A stretch of DNA of 64,000 nucleotides from Azospirillum lipoferum 4B (GTDB taxonomy: Bacteria > Pseudomonadota > Alphaproteobacteria > Azospirillales > Azospirillaceae). Shown in pieces: positions 44,094-51,245 of this stretch. The stretch's first letter is position 1. The number at the start of each line of letters is the position of its first letter. The notes below the pieces were generated by a model. The model did no database searches. It was not told where the DNA came from and saw only the letters and a program-made list of their open reading frames with translations. The stretch is taken from positions 1 through 64,000 of the forward strand of contig NC_016587.1 of the NCBI RefSeq assembly GCF_000283655.1, in the 5' to 3' direction. A program made the position numbers and the translations under genes.

Positions 44094-45311
44094 ATGAACA
44101 CCGACCCCGACCATATCGACCAGAATTTCGAGATTTTCCTGGTGGCCGCCCCCGGCCTGGAAGCCGTGCTGTGCGCGGAGGCCGCCGACCGCGGCTTCGC
44201 GAACCCCACCGCGGTGAAGGGCGGCGTGACGGTCACCGGCGGCTGGCCGGAGGTCTGGCGGGCAAATCTGGAGCTGCGCGGCGCCACCCGCGTGCTGGCG
44301 CGCATCGCCTCCTTCCGCGCCTTCCATCTGGCGCAGCTGGACAAGCGGGCGCGCCGCGTTCCCTGGGCGCAAATCCTGCGCGCCGACGTGCCGGTGCGGG
44401 TCGAGGCCTCCTGCAAGGGCTCGCGCATCTACCACGCCGGCGCCGCCGCCCAGCGCATCGAACGCGCCATCGCCGAGGAGCTGGGCGCCCCCATCGTCAA
44501 GGCCGCGCCCAAGCCCACAGGCAAATCCACCGGCCGGAACGCCCCGAAGGATACGGAGGCGGAGGACACCCGCCCCCTGGAGGAGATCGCCGTCCAGATC
44601 AAGGCGCGCATCGACGACGACCTCTGCACCATCAGCGTCGACAGCTCCGGCGAGTCGCTGCACAAGCGCGGCCACAAGGAAGCGGTCAACAAGGCGCCGA
44701 TGCGCGAGACGCTGGCCGCCCTGTTCCTGCGCCAATGCGGCTATGACGGGCGCGAGCCGGTCCCGGTGGTCGATCCGATGTGCGGCTCCGGCACCTTCGT
44801 GATCGAGGCGGCCGAGATCGCCGCCGGCCTGAAGCCCGGCCGGTCCCGTTCCTTCGCCTTCGAACAGCTCGCCAACTTCGACCCCGCCGTCTGGCGGAGC
44901 CTGCGCGGCGACGCCACGGCCACCGCGCCCGCCGTCCGCTTCTACGGCAGCGACCGCGACGCCGGCGCCATCGCCATGAGCCGCGCCAATGCCGAACGGG
45001 CCGGCGTCTCCGCCTGGACCGACTTCGCCCACCACGCCATCAGCGACCTGACCCCGCCCGAGGGTCCCCCCGGCCTCGTCATCGTCAACCCGCCCTACGG
45101 CGCCCGCATCGGCGAGGGCAAGTCCCTGATCCCGCTCTACCACGCCATGGGCCAGACGCTGAAAAGCCGCTTTGGCGGTTGGCGGGTGGGCATCGTCACC
45201 AACGAAGCGGCCCTGGCCAAGGCGACGGAGTTGCCGTTCGGGGAGAACGGGATGTCGGTGTCGAACGGGGGGATCAGGGTGACGCTGTATCGGACAGGGG
45301 TGTTGGGGTAG
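44094..45311 (+). CDS. THUMP-domain class I RNA methyltransferase (RlmL/YpsC family)
   Basis: The 405-residue SAM-dependent enzyme is expected to form N2-methylguanine in rRNA. The N-terminal FEIFLVAAPGLEAVLCAEAADRGF and the THUMP region (about residues 60-190, ASCKGSRIYHAGAAAQRIERAI) bind RNA. KRGHKEAVNKAPMRETLAAL leads into the methyltransferase domain, with DPMCGSGTFVIEAAEIA (SAM binding), FYGSDRDAGAIAMSRANAERAG and the catalytic NPPYGARIGEG. A charged insert (KPTGKSTGRNAPKDTEAEDTR) lies between the domains. It lacks the second methyltransferase of E. coli RlmKL. It is the last host gene before the retron. Confidence 0.9.
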   Translation: MNTDPDHIDQNFEIFLVAAPGLEAVLCAEAADRGFANPTAVKGGVTVTGGWPEVWRANLELRGATRVLARIASFRAFHLAQLDKRARRVPWAQILRADVPVRVEASCKGSRIYHAGAAAQRIERAIAEELGAPIVKAAPKPTGKSTGRNAPKDTEAEDTRPLEEIAVQIKARIDDDLCTISVDSSGESLHKRGHKEAVNKAPMRETLAALFLRQCGYDGREPVPVVDPMCGSGTFVIEAAEIAAGLKPGRSRSFAFEQLANFDPAVWRSLRGDATATAPAVRFYGSDRDAGAIAMSRANAERAGVSAWTDFAHHAISDLTPPEGPPGLVIVNPPYGARIGEGKSLIPLYHAMGQTLKSRFGGWRVGIVTNEAALAKATELPFGENGMSVSNGGIRVTLYRTGVLG

Positions 45312-45410
45312 CATTGCACCCGTCTCGGTATTACTTCCAACAAAGTTGAGCGATCTCAATATCTTGCGCAGGAGTGCCCATTGCTTTCTGCTCTGCGCAG
45401 ATGCTCGGAC

Positions 45411-45556
45411 TCGGCGTATCAGCGAGCGAGAGCTTTATTAACCATAAAAAATTTTGGTTCGCTGGCAGCGAACTATGTTGACCAATCTCTGAACCCACAC
45501 TATCTTCGTACTTAGTTGGTGACGTTAATGGAGATAAGCCCATTCGCTGAGTGAAT
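45411..45556 (+). ncRNA. candidate retron msr-msd RNA
   Basis: TCAGCGA (45419-45425) is the reverse complement of TCGCTGA (45544-45550), giving a candidate a1/a2 stem. Just inside comes GCGAGAGCTTTATTAACC, resembling the start of the Ec86 msr as I recall it; G at 45426 is the candidate branching guanosine. The msr part holds GTTCGCT/AGCGAAC (45457-45473, three-base loop) and an alternative AACCA/TGGTT hairpin. The msd part can form an imperfect stem from ATCTC (45485-45489) to GAGAT (45531-45535). A strong hairpin with arms GAGTGAATC/GATTCACTC (45549-45570) follows. Location upstream of the accessory and RT genes fits retron layout. The boundaries are inferred by eye. Confidence 0.5.
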
Positions 45557-45648
45557 CTCTCGATTCACTCGTGGGAGATATATAAATCTCCTAACATCCT
45601 GCACGGGTGGTCCGGCGACGCGGCGACGCGGCGGCGGCCGTCCGCAGG

Positions 45649-45680
45649 CGGCGCGGGGCCGGGGCACCGGCCCCGCGCCG
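45649..45680 (+). other. very stable 14-base-pair hairpin in the retron leader
   Basis: CGGCGCGGGGCCGG (45649-45662) is perfectly complementary to CCGGCCCCGCGCCG (45667-45680), with GGCA as the loop. It lies in a short GC-rich block between the AT-rich candidate ncRNA and the peptide gene, preceded by gcgacgcg-type direct repeats (45615-45635). There is no following T run, so it is unlike a standard terminator. Confidence 0.65.
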
Positions 45681-45702
45681 GGTCAAGCTGGGTAAAGCCG
45701 TC

Positions 45703-45771
45703 GTTCTCCACTTCTCTTTGGGGGCAGAAGCGTTCTGCAATCCCGCAGGCGCTTGCAATGAGAAGGAGAAC
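45703..45771 (+). promoter_or_regulatory. leader stem predicted to hide the ribosome site of the 51-aa gene
   Basis: GTTCTCC (45703-45709) is the exact complement of GGAGAAC (45765-45771), which contains the Shine-Dalgarno sequence of the small gene. Pairing continues, after a two-base bulge, between TTCTC (45712-45716) and GAGAA (45760-45764), giving 12 pairs. The enclosed loop holds another hairpin, GCAGAA/TTCTGC (45724-45738). Translation of the peptide would thus need this stem to open. Confidence 0.55.
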
Positions 45772-45777
45772 TCCGTC

Positions 45778-45933
45778 ATGTCGGTGGTCGATTCACGTTC
45801 CAACCAGCGACGGCGGCGGCAGATCCTTACGCAGGTGTTGCGCATACTGTGCAACCCCTGGACGGCGCGGTTTTTGATCGCAGTCGCACGATTCGTCGCG
45901 AAGGTGATCGAACACTTCGACGATAGGAACTGA
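45778..45933 (+). CDS. 51-aa cationic amphipathic peptide, putative retron-associated effector
   Basis: The start is supported by a near-perfect AAGGAGA ribosome site. The N-terminal part is hydrophilic and strongly basic (SNQRRRRQ), followed by ILTQVLRILCNPWTARFLIAVARFVAKVIEHF, a long amphipathic or membrane-seeking helix with Arg31, Arg38 and Lys42 on one face, then DDRN. Such size and character are typical of membrane-active toxins and small regulators. It lies between the candidate ncRNA and the HTH gene, 45 bases before the latter, in the same direction. The toxin role is inference. A longer frame from 45607 reads through the GC-rich hairpin and is unlikely. Confidence 0.5.
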   Translation: MSVVDSRSNQRRRRQILTQVLRILCNPWTARFLIAVARFVAKVIEHFDDRN

Positions 45934-45978
45934 CGCCACCCAGCCTTGTTACCCTGGGATGCATTCGAGGAGGTAACC

Positions 45979-46308
45979 GTGTTGAACGAAGCCTTGCGAC
46001 TGCTCCGGGTCTTTCATGACTTGTCGCAGAAGGATTTGGCAGCAAAACTTGGCGTGACGAAGTCGTATATCTCGGAGATTGAGGCAGGAAAGAAGGTGCC
46101 TACGTTGCAATTACTTGAGCGATACGCTCAGGTATACAACATTCCATTGTCTTCGATTATGTTCTTTTCCGAGAATATAGGAAAAGAAGGTACGGCTGAG
46201 AAAACGCGCCAATTTGTATCCGAAAAAGTCTTGCGACTGATGGCGTTCATTGCAGAGCGGTCGGGGAAGCAGGGTGATGACGAAGAAGATCAAAAGTTAT
46301 CCGCTTGA
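45979..46308 (+). CDS. XRE-family helix-turn-helix protein associated with the retron
   Basis: The 109-residue protein has a Cro/C1-type domain at about residues 3-60 (LRLLRVFHDLSQKDLAAKLG, then VTKSYISEIEAGKKVPTLQLLERYAQVYNIPLSSIMFF) and a charged helical tail (AEKTRQFVSEKVLRLMAFIAERSGKQ). The GTG start at 45979 has a strong GAGGAGGT site. Codon use is much more AT-rich than in host genes. It overlaps the RT start by 32 bases, so the two are coupled. HTH proteins are the accessory partner in one of the recognised retron types; here it may repress the operon or bind the msDNA. Confidence 0.88.
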   Translation: MLNEALRLLRVFHDLSQKDLAAKLGVTKSYISEIEAGKKVPTLQLLERYAQVYNIPLSSIMFFSENIGKEGTAEKTRQFVSEKVLRLMAFIAERSGKQGDDEEDQKLSA

Positions 46309-47215
46309 TCAATCACCCTTTTATAAGCTGACTACCAAGCGAAAGCTTGCTGAACTTCTTCGACTTCCGCTGGGCAGGCTCAAGAGAATCGCTCTCTTGT
46401 CACCCAATATGTATAATGAGTGGATACAAGAAAACGCGAAAGGAAAAAAAAGGCAAATTGAAGATCCTGCGCGCCCTCTTAAGCTGGCGCAAGGAAGGAT
46501 TGCAAATATACTATCGTCCATCTCAGCGCCGAATTATCTTCATTGTCCGGTCAAGGGCCGGTCCTATATTTCAAACGCGGCTGAGCATATCGGTGCAAAG
46601 CATATAAGGAATATAGACATTAGTAATTACTTTCCATCTACCAAATCAACTCGCGTTTACTGGTTCTTTAATACTATTCTAAAGTGCACACCTGATGTCT
46701 CTGGCATTCTAACCGCCCTAACTACTTACAAGGGGCATCTGCCGTGTGGAAGTCCAGCCAGCTCTATCTTAGCATACTTTGCTCACTACGATATGTGGCA
46801 GAGTATTGATCAAATCGTTTCGGAGAATGGCTGCAAATTATCTGTATACATGGATGATATCACTGTCTCTGGCGAGATGGTTACAGAGCGCGTTATATTC
46901 CAAGTGCGCAGATGTATATTTCGCGCGGGCCTTCAGCCAAAGAAGGAAAAGGAAAGGTGGTATCGCCATGGTATTGGCATTGTCACAGGCATTGTCGTTC
47001 GACCCAGCGGTCTATCTGCCCCAAACTCAGCCCACCTAAAGCGCTTCACTTTGCGGCGCCAGATAGCATCTTCATGCAACGAATCTGAGAAATCTTCTTT
47101 GCGAAGAAGTCTCAAGGGCATAGAAGGACAGCAGTCTCAAATTGACCGTTGGAATAGACGATTGCACAATTCTAAATCAAATGCAAAAGAGCATGTGAAT
47201 TTGAAGCCAAATTAG
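46277..47215 (+). CDS. retron-type reverse transcriptase
   Basis: The 312-residue RT shows all retron hallmarks. The region X motif is NAAEH (residues 100-104, fitting NAxxH). RNIDISNYFPS (about 111-121) carries the first catalytic Asp, LPCGSPASS (155-163) matches the conserved Gly-Ser-Pro box, YMDD (191-194) is the catalytic pair, and VTG (236-238, in GIGIVTGIV) is the region Y signature. The length is typical and no fused domain is present. One sample line of the gene (46621-46680) has 19 G or C in 60 bases, far below the host genes. The start lies inside the HTH gene; GTG at 46274 is an alternative. It would synthesise msDNA from the adjacent RNA. Confidence 0.95.
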   Translation: MTKKIKSYPLDQSPFYKLTTKRKLAELLRLPLGRLKRIALLSPNMYNEWIQENAKGKKRQIEDPARPLKLAQGRIANILSSISAPNYLHCPVKGRSYISNAAEHIGAKHIRNIDISNYFPSTKSTRVYWFFNTILKCTPDVSGILTALTTYKGHLPCGSPASSILAYFAHYDMWQSIDQIVSENGCKLSVYMDDITVSGEMVTERVIFQVRRCIFRAGLQPKKEKERWYRHGIGIVTGIVVRPSGLSAPNSAHLKRFTLRRQIASSCNESEKSSLRRSLKGIEGQQSQIDRWNRRLHNSKSNAKEHVNLKPN

Positions 47216-47257
47216 GTAGACTATGTTTGGAAATTACAGTTGATTTATCCTAGAAAA

Positions 47258-47333
<76 letters not shown>

Positions 47334-47394
47334 GTTGTAACCCTCAACTCGCGCTCAAAAAACGCATCCGACTGCTTGGATGGCAGGGCGTGGA

Positions 47395-47470
47395 TGGCGT
47401 CCCCTAGGGGATTCGAACCCCTGTTACCGCCGTGAGAGGGCGGTGTCCTAGGCCTCTAGACGAAGGGGAC
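47395..47470 (-). tRNA. tRNA-Glu (anticodon CUC), first copy
   Basis: The 76-base gene includes an encoded CCA. The acceptor GTCCCCT pairs with AGGGGAC, the anticodon loop is CTCTCAC (CUC), and the T arm is GGTTCGAA. The D arm GTCTAGAGGCCTAGGAC is identical in all three tRNAs here. Confidence 0.95.
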
Positions 47471-47537
47471 GTCTGGTCCCGATGCATGCTGCGGCGGTGG
47501 AGGCTGCCACCGGCCGCTCGACCCAACCTTGGAAGGT

Positions 47538-47613
47538 TGGCGTCCCCAAGGGGAGTCGAACCCCTGTTACCGCCGTGAGAGGGCGGTGTCCTAGGCCTCT
47601 AGACGATGGGGAC
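47538..47613 (-). tRNA. tRNA-Glu (anticodon CUC), second copy
   Basis: The 76-base gene includes an encoded CCA. The acceptor GTCCCCA pairs with TGGGGAC and the anticodon loop is CTCTCAC (CUC). It differs from the first CUC copy mainly in the acceptor and one T-loop position. It is the most upstream of the three in the transcription direction and lies about 40 bases after the aldolase gene. Confidence 0.95.
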
Positions 47614-47656
47614 GTCATCGGCGTGGGCGGGTTTCTAACCAAGCCCGCCCCGGCGA

Positions 47657-48691
47657 TCAAGCCTTTTCTTGGAGTCGGCGCAAAATACCCAGCAAACCGT
47701 CCACCGCCGCCGCCGGGGTGTCGAACGCCGTCACGAACCGCGCGCTGCCGTCGTCCCAGCGGTAGAAGCCGTAGCCGGCCCCCTCCAGCGCCTCGGCGTA
47801 AGCGTCCGGCAGGCGGATGAACAGCTCGTTGGCCTCGACCGGGTGGGCCAGCTCGACGCCGGGAAGCGCCGTCAGCCCGGCGGCCAGACGGTCGGCCATG
47901 GCGTTGGCGTGGGCGGCCAGACGCAGCCACAGCCCGTCCTCCAGCCAGGCGTCGAGCTGCGCCGACAGGAAGCGCATCTTCGACACCAGATGGCCGCCGC
48001 GCTTGCGGCCGAAGCCGAAATCCTCGGCCATCGCCGGGTTGAAGAACACCACCGCCTCGGCGGCGAGGCAGCCGCCCTTGGTGCCGCCCAGCGTCAGCAC
48101 ATCGACCCCGGCGCGCCACGTCACGTCGGCCGGGGCGCAGCCCAGCCGGGCGATGGCGTTGGCGAAGCGGGCGCCGTCCATATGCACGGCCATGCCGTTG
48201 GAATGGGCGGTCTCGACCAGCGCCTCGACCTCCGCAGGGGTATAGACGGTGCCGGCCTCCGTCGCCTGGGTCAGGCTGAGGGCGGCGGGCTGGACGCGGT
48301 GGACGACGCCGACGCCAGCCCGGGCGATGTGGCGCGACACCGCGTCGGGCGTCAGCTTGCCGTGCGCGCCGGCCAGCGGGACCAGCTTGGCGCCGCCGGT
48401 GAAGAACTCCGGCGCGCCGCATTCGTCGATGGTGATGTGGGCCTCGTCATGGCACAGCACGGCGCCATAGGGCGGCACCAGCGCCGACAGCGCCAGCGAG
48501 TTGGCCGCCGTGCCGGTGGCGACCGGGAAGACCGCGACCTCGGTCTCGAAGATCGCGCAGAGCCGCTCGGTCACCCGCGCGGTCCAGGGATCGTTGCCGT
48601 AGGGGGAGGCGGTGCCGGACGATGCCGCCGCCAGCGCCGTCATCACCTGCGGGGCGGCACCGGCGACGTTGTCGCTGCGGAAGTCATACAT
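47657..48691 (-). CDS. ltaE: low-specificity L-threonine aldolase
   Basis: The PLP enzyme cleaves L-threonine or L-allo-threonine to glycine and acetaldehyde. The 344-residue protein begins with the hallmark YDFRSDNVAGAAPQVMTAL and has SPYGNDPWTARVTERLCAIFE, FPVATGTAANSLALSALVPPYGAVLCHDEAHI, HMDGARFANAIARLGCAPAD and DVLTLGGTKGG with the PLP-binding Lys. It is a fold-type I enzyme, cytoplasmic and probably tetrameric. It lies directly upstream of the tRNA-Glu cluster on the same strand. Confidence 0.92.
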   Translation of the reverse strand: MYDFRSDNVAGAAPQVMTALAAASSGTASPYGNDPWTARVTERLCAIFETEVAVFPVATGTAANSLALSALVPPYGAVLCHDEAHITIDECGAPEFFTGGAKLVPLAGAHGKLTPDAVSRHIARAGVGVVHRVQPAALSLTQATEAGTVYTPAEVEALVETAHSNGMAVHMDGARFANAIARLGCAPADVTWRAGVDVLTLGGTKGGCLAAEAVVFFNPAMAEDFGFGRKRGGHLVSKMRFLSAQLDAWLEDGLWLRLAAHANAMADRLAAGLTALPGVELAHPVEANELFIRLPDAYAEALEGAGYGFYRWDDGSARFVTAFDTPAAAVDGLLGILRRLQEKA

Positions 48692-48709
48692 GATCGGAAA
48701 CCCCGTTCT

Positions 48710-49048
48710 TCAAGGAGCAGCCCTGCCGGAGACGGGGCCGGCGGTGATGGTGGCGGCGACGGCGCCGGTGCGCGGGTCCATCAGGTACAGGCGGTCCGGC
48801 CCCTGCGGCAGGCTCACCTTGAACAGGACGCGGTTGCCGACGACCACGAGCTCGCCGATGCGGGAACCGGCCGGGACGTCCAGCGTCACGTCGACGGCGG
48901 GCTCGGCCGGAGCGGGCGAAGGCGCGATGGCGGTCAGGGAGGCGCGGTTGGGGTCCGACATCCGCTTGTACAGCTCCACCCCCAGAAAGGTGAAGCCGGC
49001 GAGGATCAGAACGCCCATGATGACGACGAGTGCCTTGAGGATCTGCAC
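48710..49048 (-). CDS. small single-pass membrane protein of unknown function
   Basis: The roughly 112-residue product has an N-terminal membrane helix (ALVVIMGVLILAGFTFLGVELY), a short Ser/Ala/Pro linker (SLTAIAPSPAPAEPAV) and a periplasmic beta-type domain (VTLDVPAGSRIGELVVVGNRVLFKVSLPQGPDRLYLMDPRTGAVAATI). I chose the GTG at 49048, where GGGAG lies upstream; the longer frame runs into the promoter of rluD. DUF-type proteins of this form sit next to rluD in related bacteria as far as I recall. It is divergent from rluD. Confidence 0.7.
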   Translation of the reverse strand: MQILKALVVIMGVLILAGFTFLGVELYKRMSDPNRASLTAIAPSPAPAEPAVDVTLDVPAGSRIGELVVVGNRVLFKVSLPQGPDRLYLMDPRTGAVAATITAGPVSGRAAP

Positions 49049-49100
49049 GGTTTGGGGTCCACTCCCGGACGATTGAAACAGGACGCGATACGCAAAGCCG

Positions 49101-50162
49101 ATGGCCGCCAACATGCCGGACGACACCAACCCGGACGACCTGTCCGACGATTTCCTCGATCCGGACGACGACGCCGGTTCGCCTGCCCGCGCCCTCGCCT
49201 ACACGGTTCCCGACGAGGCGGCGGGCCAGCGGCTGGACAAGGCGTTGGCGGCGGGCCTGCCGGACCTGTCGCGGTCGCGCGTGCAGGCCCTGCTGGAACA
49301 GGGCTGCGTGCGCGGCGACGGGCGGACGATAACGGACCCGTCCCTGAGGGTCAAACCCGGCCAGACCTTCGAGGTCGAGGTTCCCGGCGCGGAGGCCGCC
49401 GAACCGGTGGCGCAGGACATCCCGATCGACGTGGTGTTCGAGGATGCCGACGTGCTGGTGATCGACAAGCCGGCCGGCCTCGTCGTGCATCCCGCCGCCG
49501 GCAACCCGGACGGCACGCTGGTCAACGCCCTGCTCGCCCATTGCGGCGACAGCCTGTCCGGCATCGGCGGGGTGAAGCGGCCGGGCATCGTCCACCGGCT
49601 GGACAAGGACACCAGCGGCCTGATGGTGGTCGCCAAGAACGACCGCGCCCACCATGGCCTGTCGGAGCAATTCTCCGACCGCACGCTCAGCCGCACCTAT
49701 CTGGCGCTGGTCTGGGGCGTGCCCAACCCGACGCAGGGCCGGATCGAGGGCAACATCGGCCGCAGCAGCGCCGACCGCAAGAAGATGGCGGTGGTGACCG
49801 GCGGCGGGAAGCACGCCGCCACCAAGTACCGCGTGGTGAAGAGCTTCGGCATGGCGGCCTCGCTGGTCGAATGCGTGCTGGAGACCGGGCGCACCCACCA
49901 GATCCGCGTCCACCTGACCCATATCGGCCATCCGCTCGTCGGCGACCCGCTTTATGGCCGCGGGCGGTCGGGGCGGCCCGGCGGCAAATTCGCCTCGCTG
50001 CTGCCGGAACCGGTGCGAGGCAGCCTTGTTGGCTTTCCGCGACAGGCGCTGCATGCCGCGGCGCTGACCTTCCGTCATCCGGTCAGTGGCGAGATCGTGA
50101 CCTTCCGCTCACCAATCCCGGCGGATATTCATGAACTAATTGTCACCTTGGAGACGGGTTAA
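49101..50162 (+). CDS. rluD: 23S rRNA pseudouridine synthase RluD
   Basis: RluD makes the pseudouridines of 23S rRNA helix 69. The 353-residue protein has an acidic N-terminus, an S4 RNA-binding domain (about residues 35-95; GQRLDKALAAGLPDLSRSRVQALLEQGCVRGDG), then the catalytic domain with VIDKPAGLVVHPAAGN, the active-site Asp in IVHRLDKDTSGLMVVAK, and ETGRTHQIRVHLTHIGHPLVGDPLYG. Adjacent rpoH follows, a gene pair conserved in alphaproteobacteria. The start could be 49101 or the ATG at 49113. Confidence 0.94.
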   Translation: MAANMPDDTNPDDLSDDFLDPDDDAGSPARALAYTVPDEAAGQRLDKALAAGLPDLSRSRVQALLEQGCVRGDGRTITDPSLRVKPGQTFEVEVPGAEAAEPVAQDIPIDVVFEDADVLVIDKPAGLVVHPAAGNPDGTLVNALLAHCGDSLSGIGGVKRPGIVHRLDKDTSGLMVVAKNDRAHHGLSEQFSDRTLSRTYLALVWGVPNPTQGRIEGNIGRSSADRKKMAVVTGGGKHAATKYRVVKSFGMAASLVECVLETGRTHQIRVHLTHIGHPLVGDPLYGRGRSGRPGGKFASLLPEPVRGSLVGFPRQALHAAALTFRHPVSGEIVTFRSPIPADIHELIVTLETG

Positions 50163-50325
50163 AACGATACACCGGGAAATCTTTCTTGGTTAGACTCCCG
50201 GTCAATGGCGAGGTTCCGCCGCCCGCTCATTGAGAGGGGCCTATGGAACCCGCGCTGAAGAACGGCAGTGTGCGCATGAATTCATGTCGGCGCGCACCGG
50301 CCGTCATAAAGGGGGTTTTAGAACC

Positions 50326-51216
50326 ATGGCGACGGCGTCCAACCTTCCGGCTATCGGGTCCGAAAGCAATCTGTCCCGCTATCTCCAGGAAATCCGCAAG
50401 TTCCCGATGCTGGAGCCGGAGCGGGAATACATGCTGGCCAAGCGGTGGCAGCAGCATGAGGATTCCGGCGCCGCCCACCAGCTCGTCACCAGCCACCTGC
50501 GGCTGGTCGCCAAGATCGCCATGGGCTACCGCGGCTACGGCCTGCCTTTGTCGGAACTGATCTCCGAAGGCAATGTCGGCATGATGCAGGCGGTCAAGCG
50601 CTTCGATCCCGACCGCGGCTTCCGGCTGGCGACCTACGCCATGTGGTGGATTCGCGCGGCGATCCAGGAATACATCCTGCACAGCTGGTCGCTGGTGAAG
50701 ATGGGCACCACCGCCGCGCAGAAGAAGCTGTTCTTCAACCTGCGCCGGCTGAAGGGCCAGATGCAGGCAATCGAGGAGGGCGACCTGTCGCCCGAGCAGG
50801 TCCAGGCCATCGCCACCAAGCTGGACGTGCCGGAACAGGACGTCGTCAACATGAACCGGCGCCTTGCCAGCCCCGACCATTCGCTGAACGCGCCCCTGCG
50901 CGCCGAAAGCGAGGGCGAATGGCAGGATTTCCTGGTCGACGAGACCGCCAGCCAGGAAATCACGCTGGCCGACCGCGAGGAGCTGGGCAAGCGCCGCAAG
51001 CTGCTGGCGAACGCCATGACCGCGCTGAACGAGCGCGAGCGCGACATCCTGACCGAACGCCGCCTGCGCGAGGCGCCGACGACGCTGGAGGATCTGTCGC
51101 AGAAATACGGCATCAGCCGCGAGCGTGTCCGCCAGATCGAGGTCCGCGCCTTCGAAAAGCTGCAGAAGGCGATCAAGGCCGCCGCGGTGGAACAGAGGAT
51201 GGAGACGGAGGCGTAA
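50326..51216 (+). CDS. rpoH: RNA polymerase heat-shock sigma factor RpoH (sigma 32)
   Basis: The 296-residue sigma factor has region 1.2 (SNLSRYLQEIRKFPMLEPEREYMLAKRW), region 2 (LVTSHLRLVAKIAMGYRGYGLPLSELISEGNVGMMQAVKRFDPDRGFRLATYAMWWIRAAIQEYI), the RpoH box (AAQKKLFFNLRRLKGQ) and region 4 (LEDLSQKYGISRERVRQIEVRAFEKLQKA). The ATG at 50326 follows AAGGGGG. A 160-base leader after rluD may form structure controlling translation, as in other rpoH genes, but I did not resolve one. Confidence 0.95.
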   Translation: MATASNLPAIGSESNLSRYLQEIRKFPMLEPEREYMLAKRWQQHEDSGAAHQLVTSHLRLVAKIAMGYRGYGLPLSELISEGNVGMMQAVKRFDPDRGFRLATYAMWWIRAAIQEYILHSWSLVKMGTTAAQKKLFFNLRRLKGQMQAIEEGDLSPEQVQAIATKLDVPEQDVVNMNRRLASPDHSLNAPLRAESEGEWQDFLVDETASQEITLADREELGKRRKLLANAMTALNERERDILTERRLREAPTTLEDLSQKYGISRERVRQIEVRAFEKLQKAIKAAAVEQRMETEA

Positions 51217-51245
51217 GGGGCGAACCCGACCGCCGACAGCGCGTT

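Noticed and set aside
45331-45543. 70-codon minus-strand frame in the retron upstream region
   Set aside because: It covers the candidate msr-msd RNA, shows no signal peptide or domain and has no good ribosome site. It could still be a small gene, but the RNA reading is better supported.
45607-45933. 108-codon version of the retron peptide starting at 45607
   Set aside because: The extra N-terminus is Arg/Ala/Gly/Pro-rich sequence read through the 14-pair hairpin; the start at 45778 has a far better ribosome site.
50163-50325. Heat-shock-type promoter for rpoH
   Set aside because: CTTGGAG and AT-rich patches are present in the rluD-rpoH gap, but no spacing fits an RpoH promoter well enough to call.
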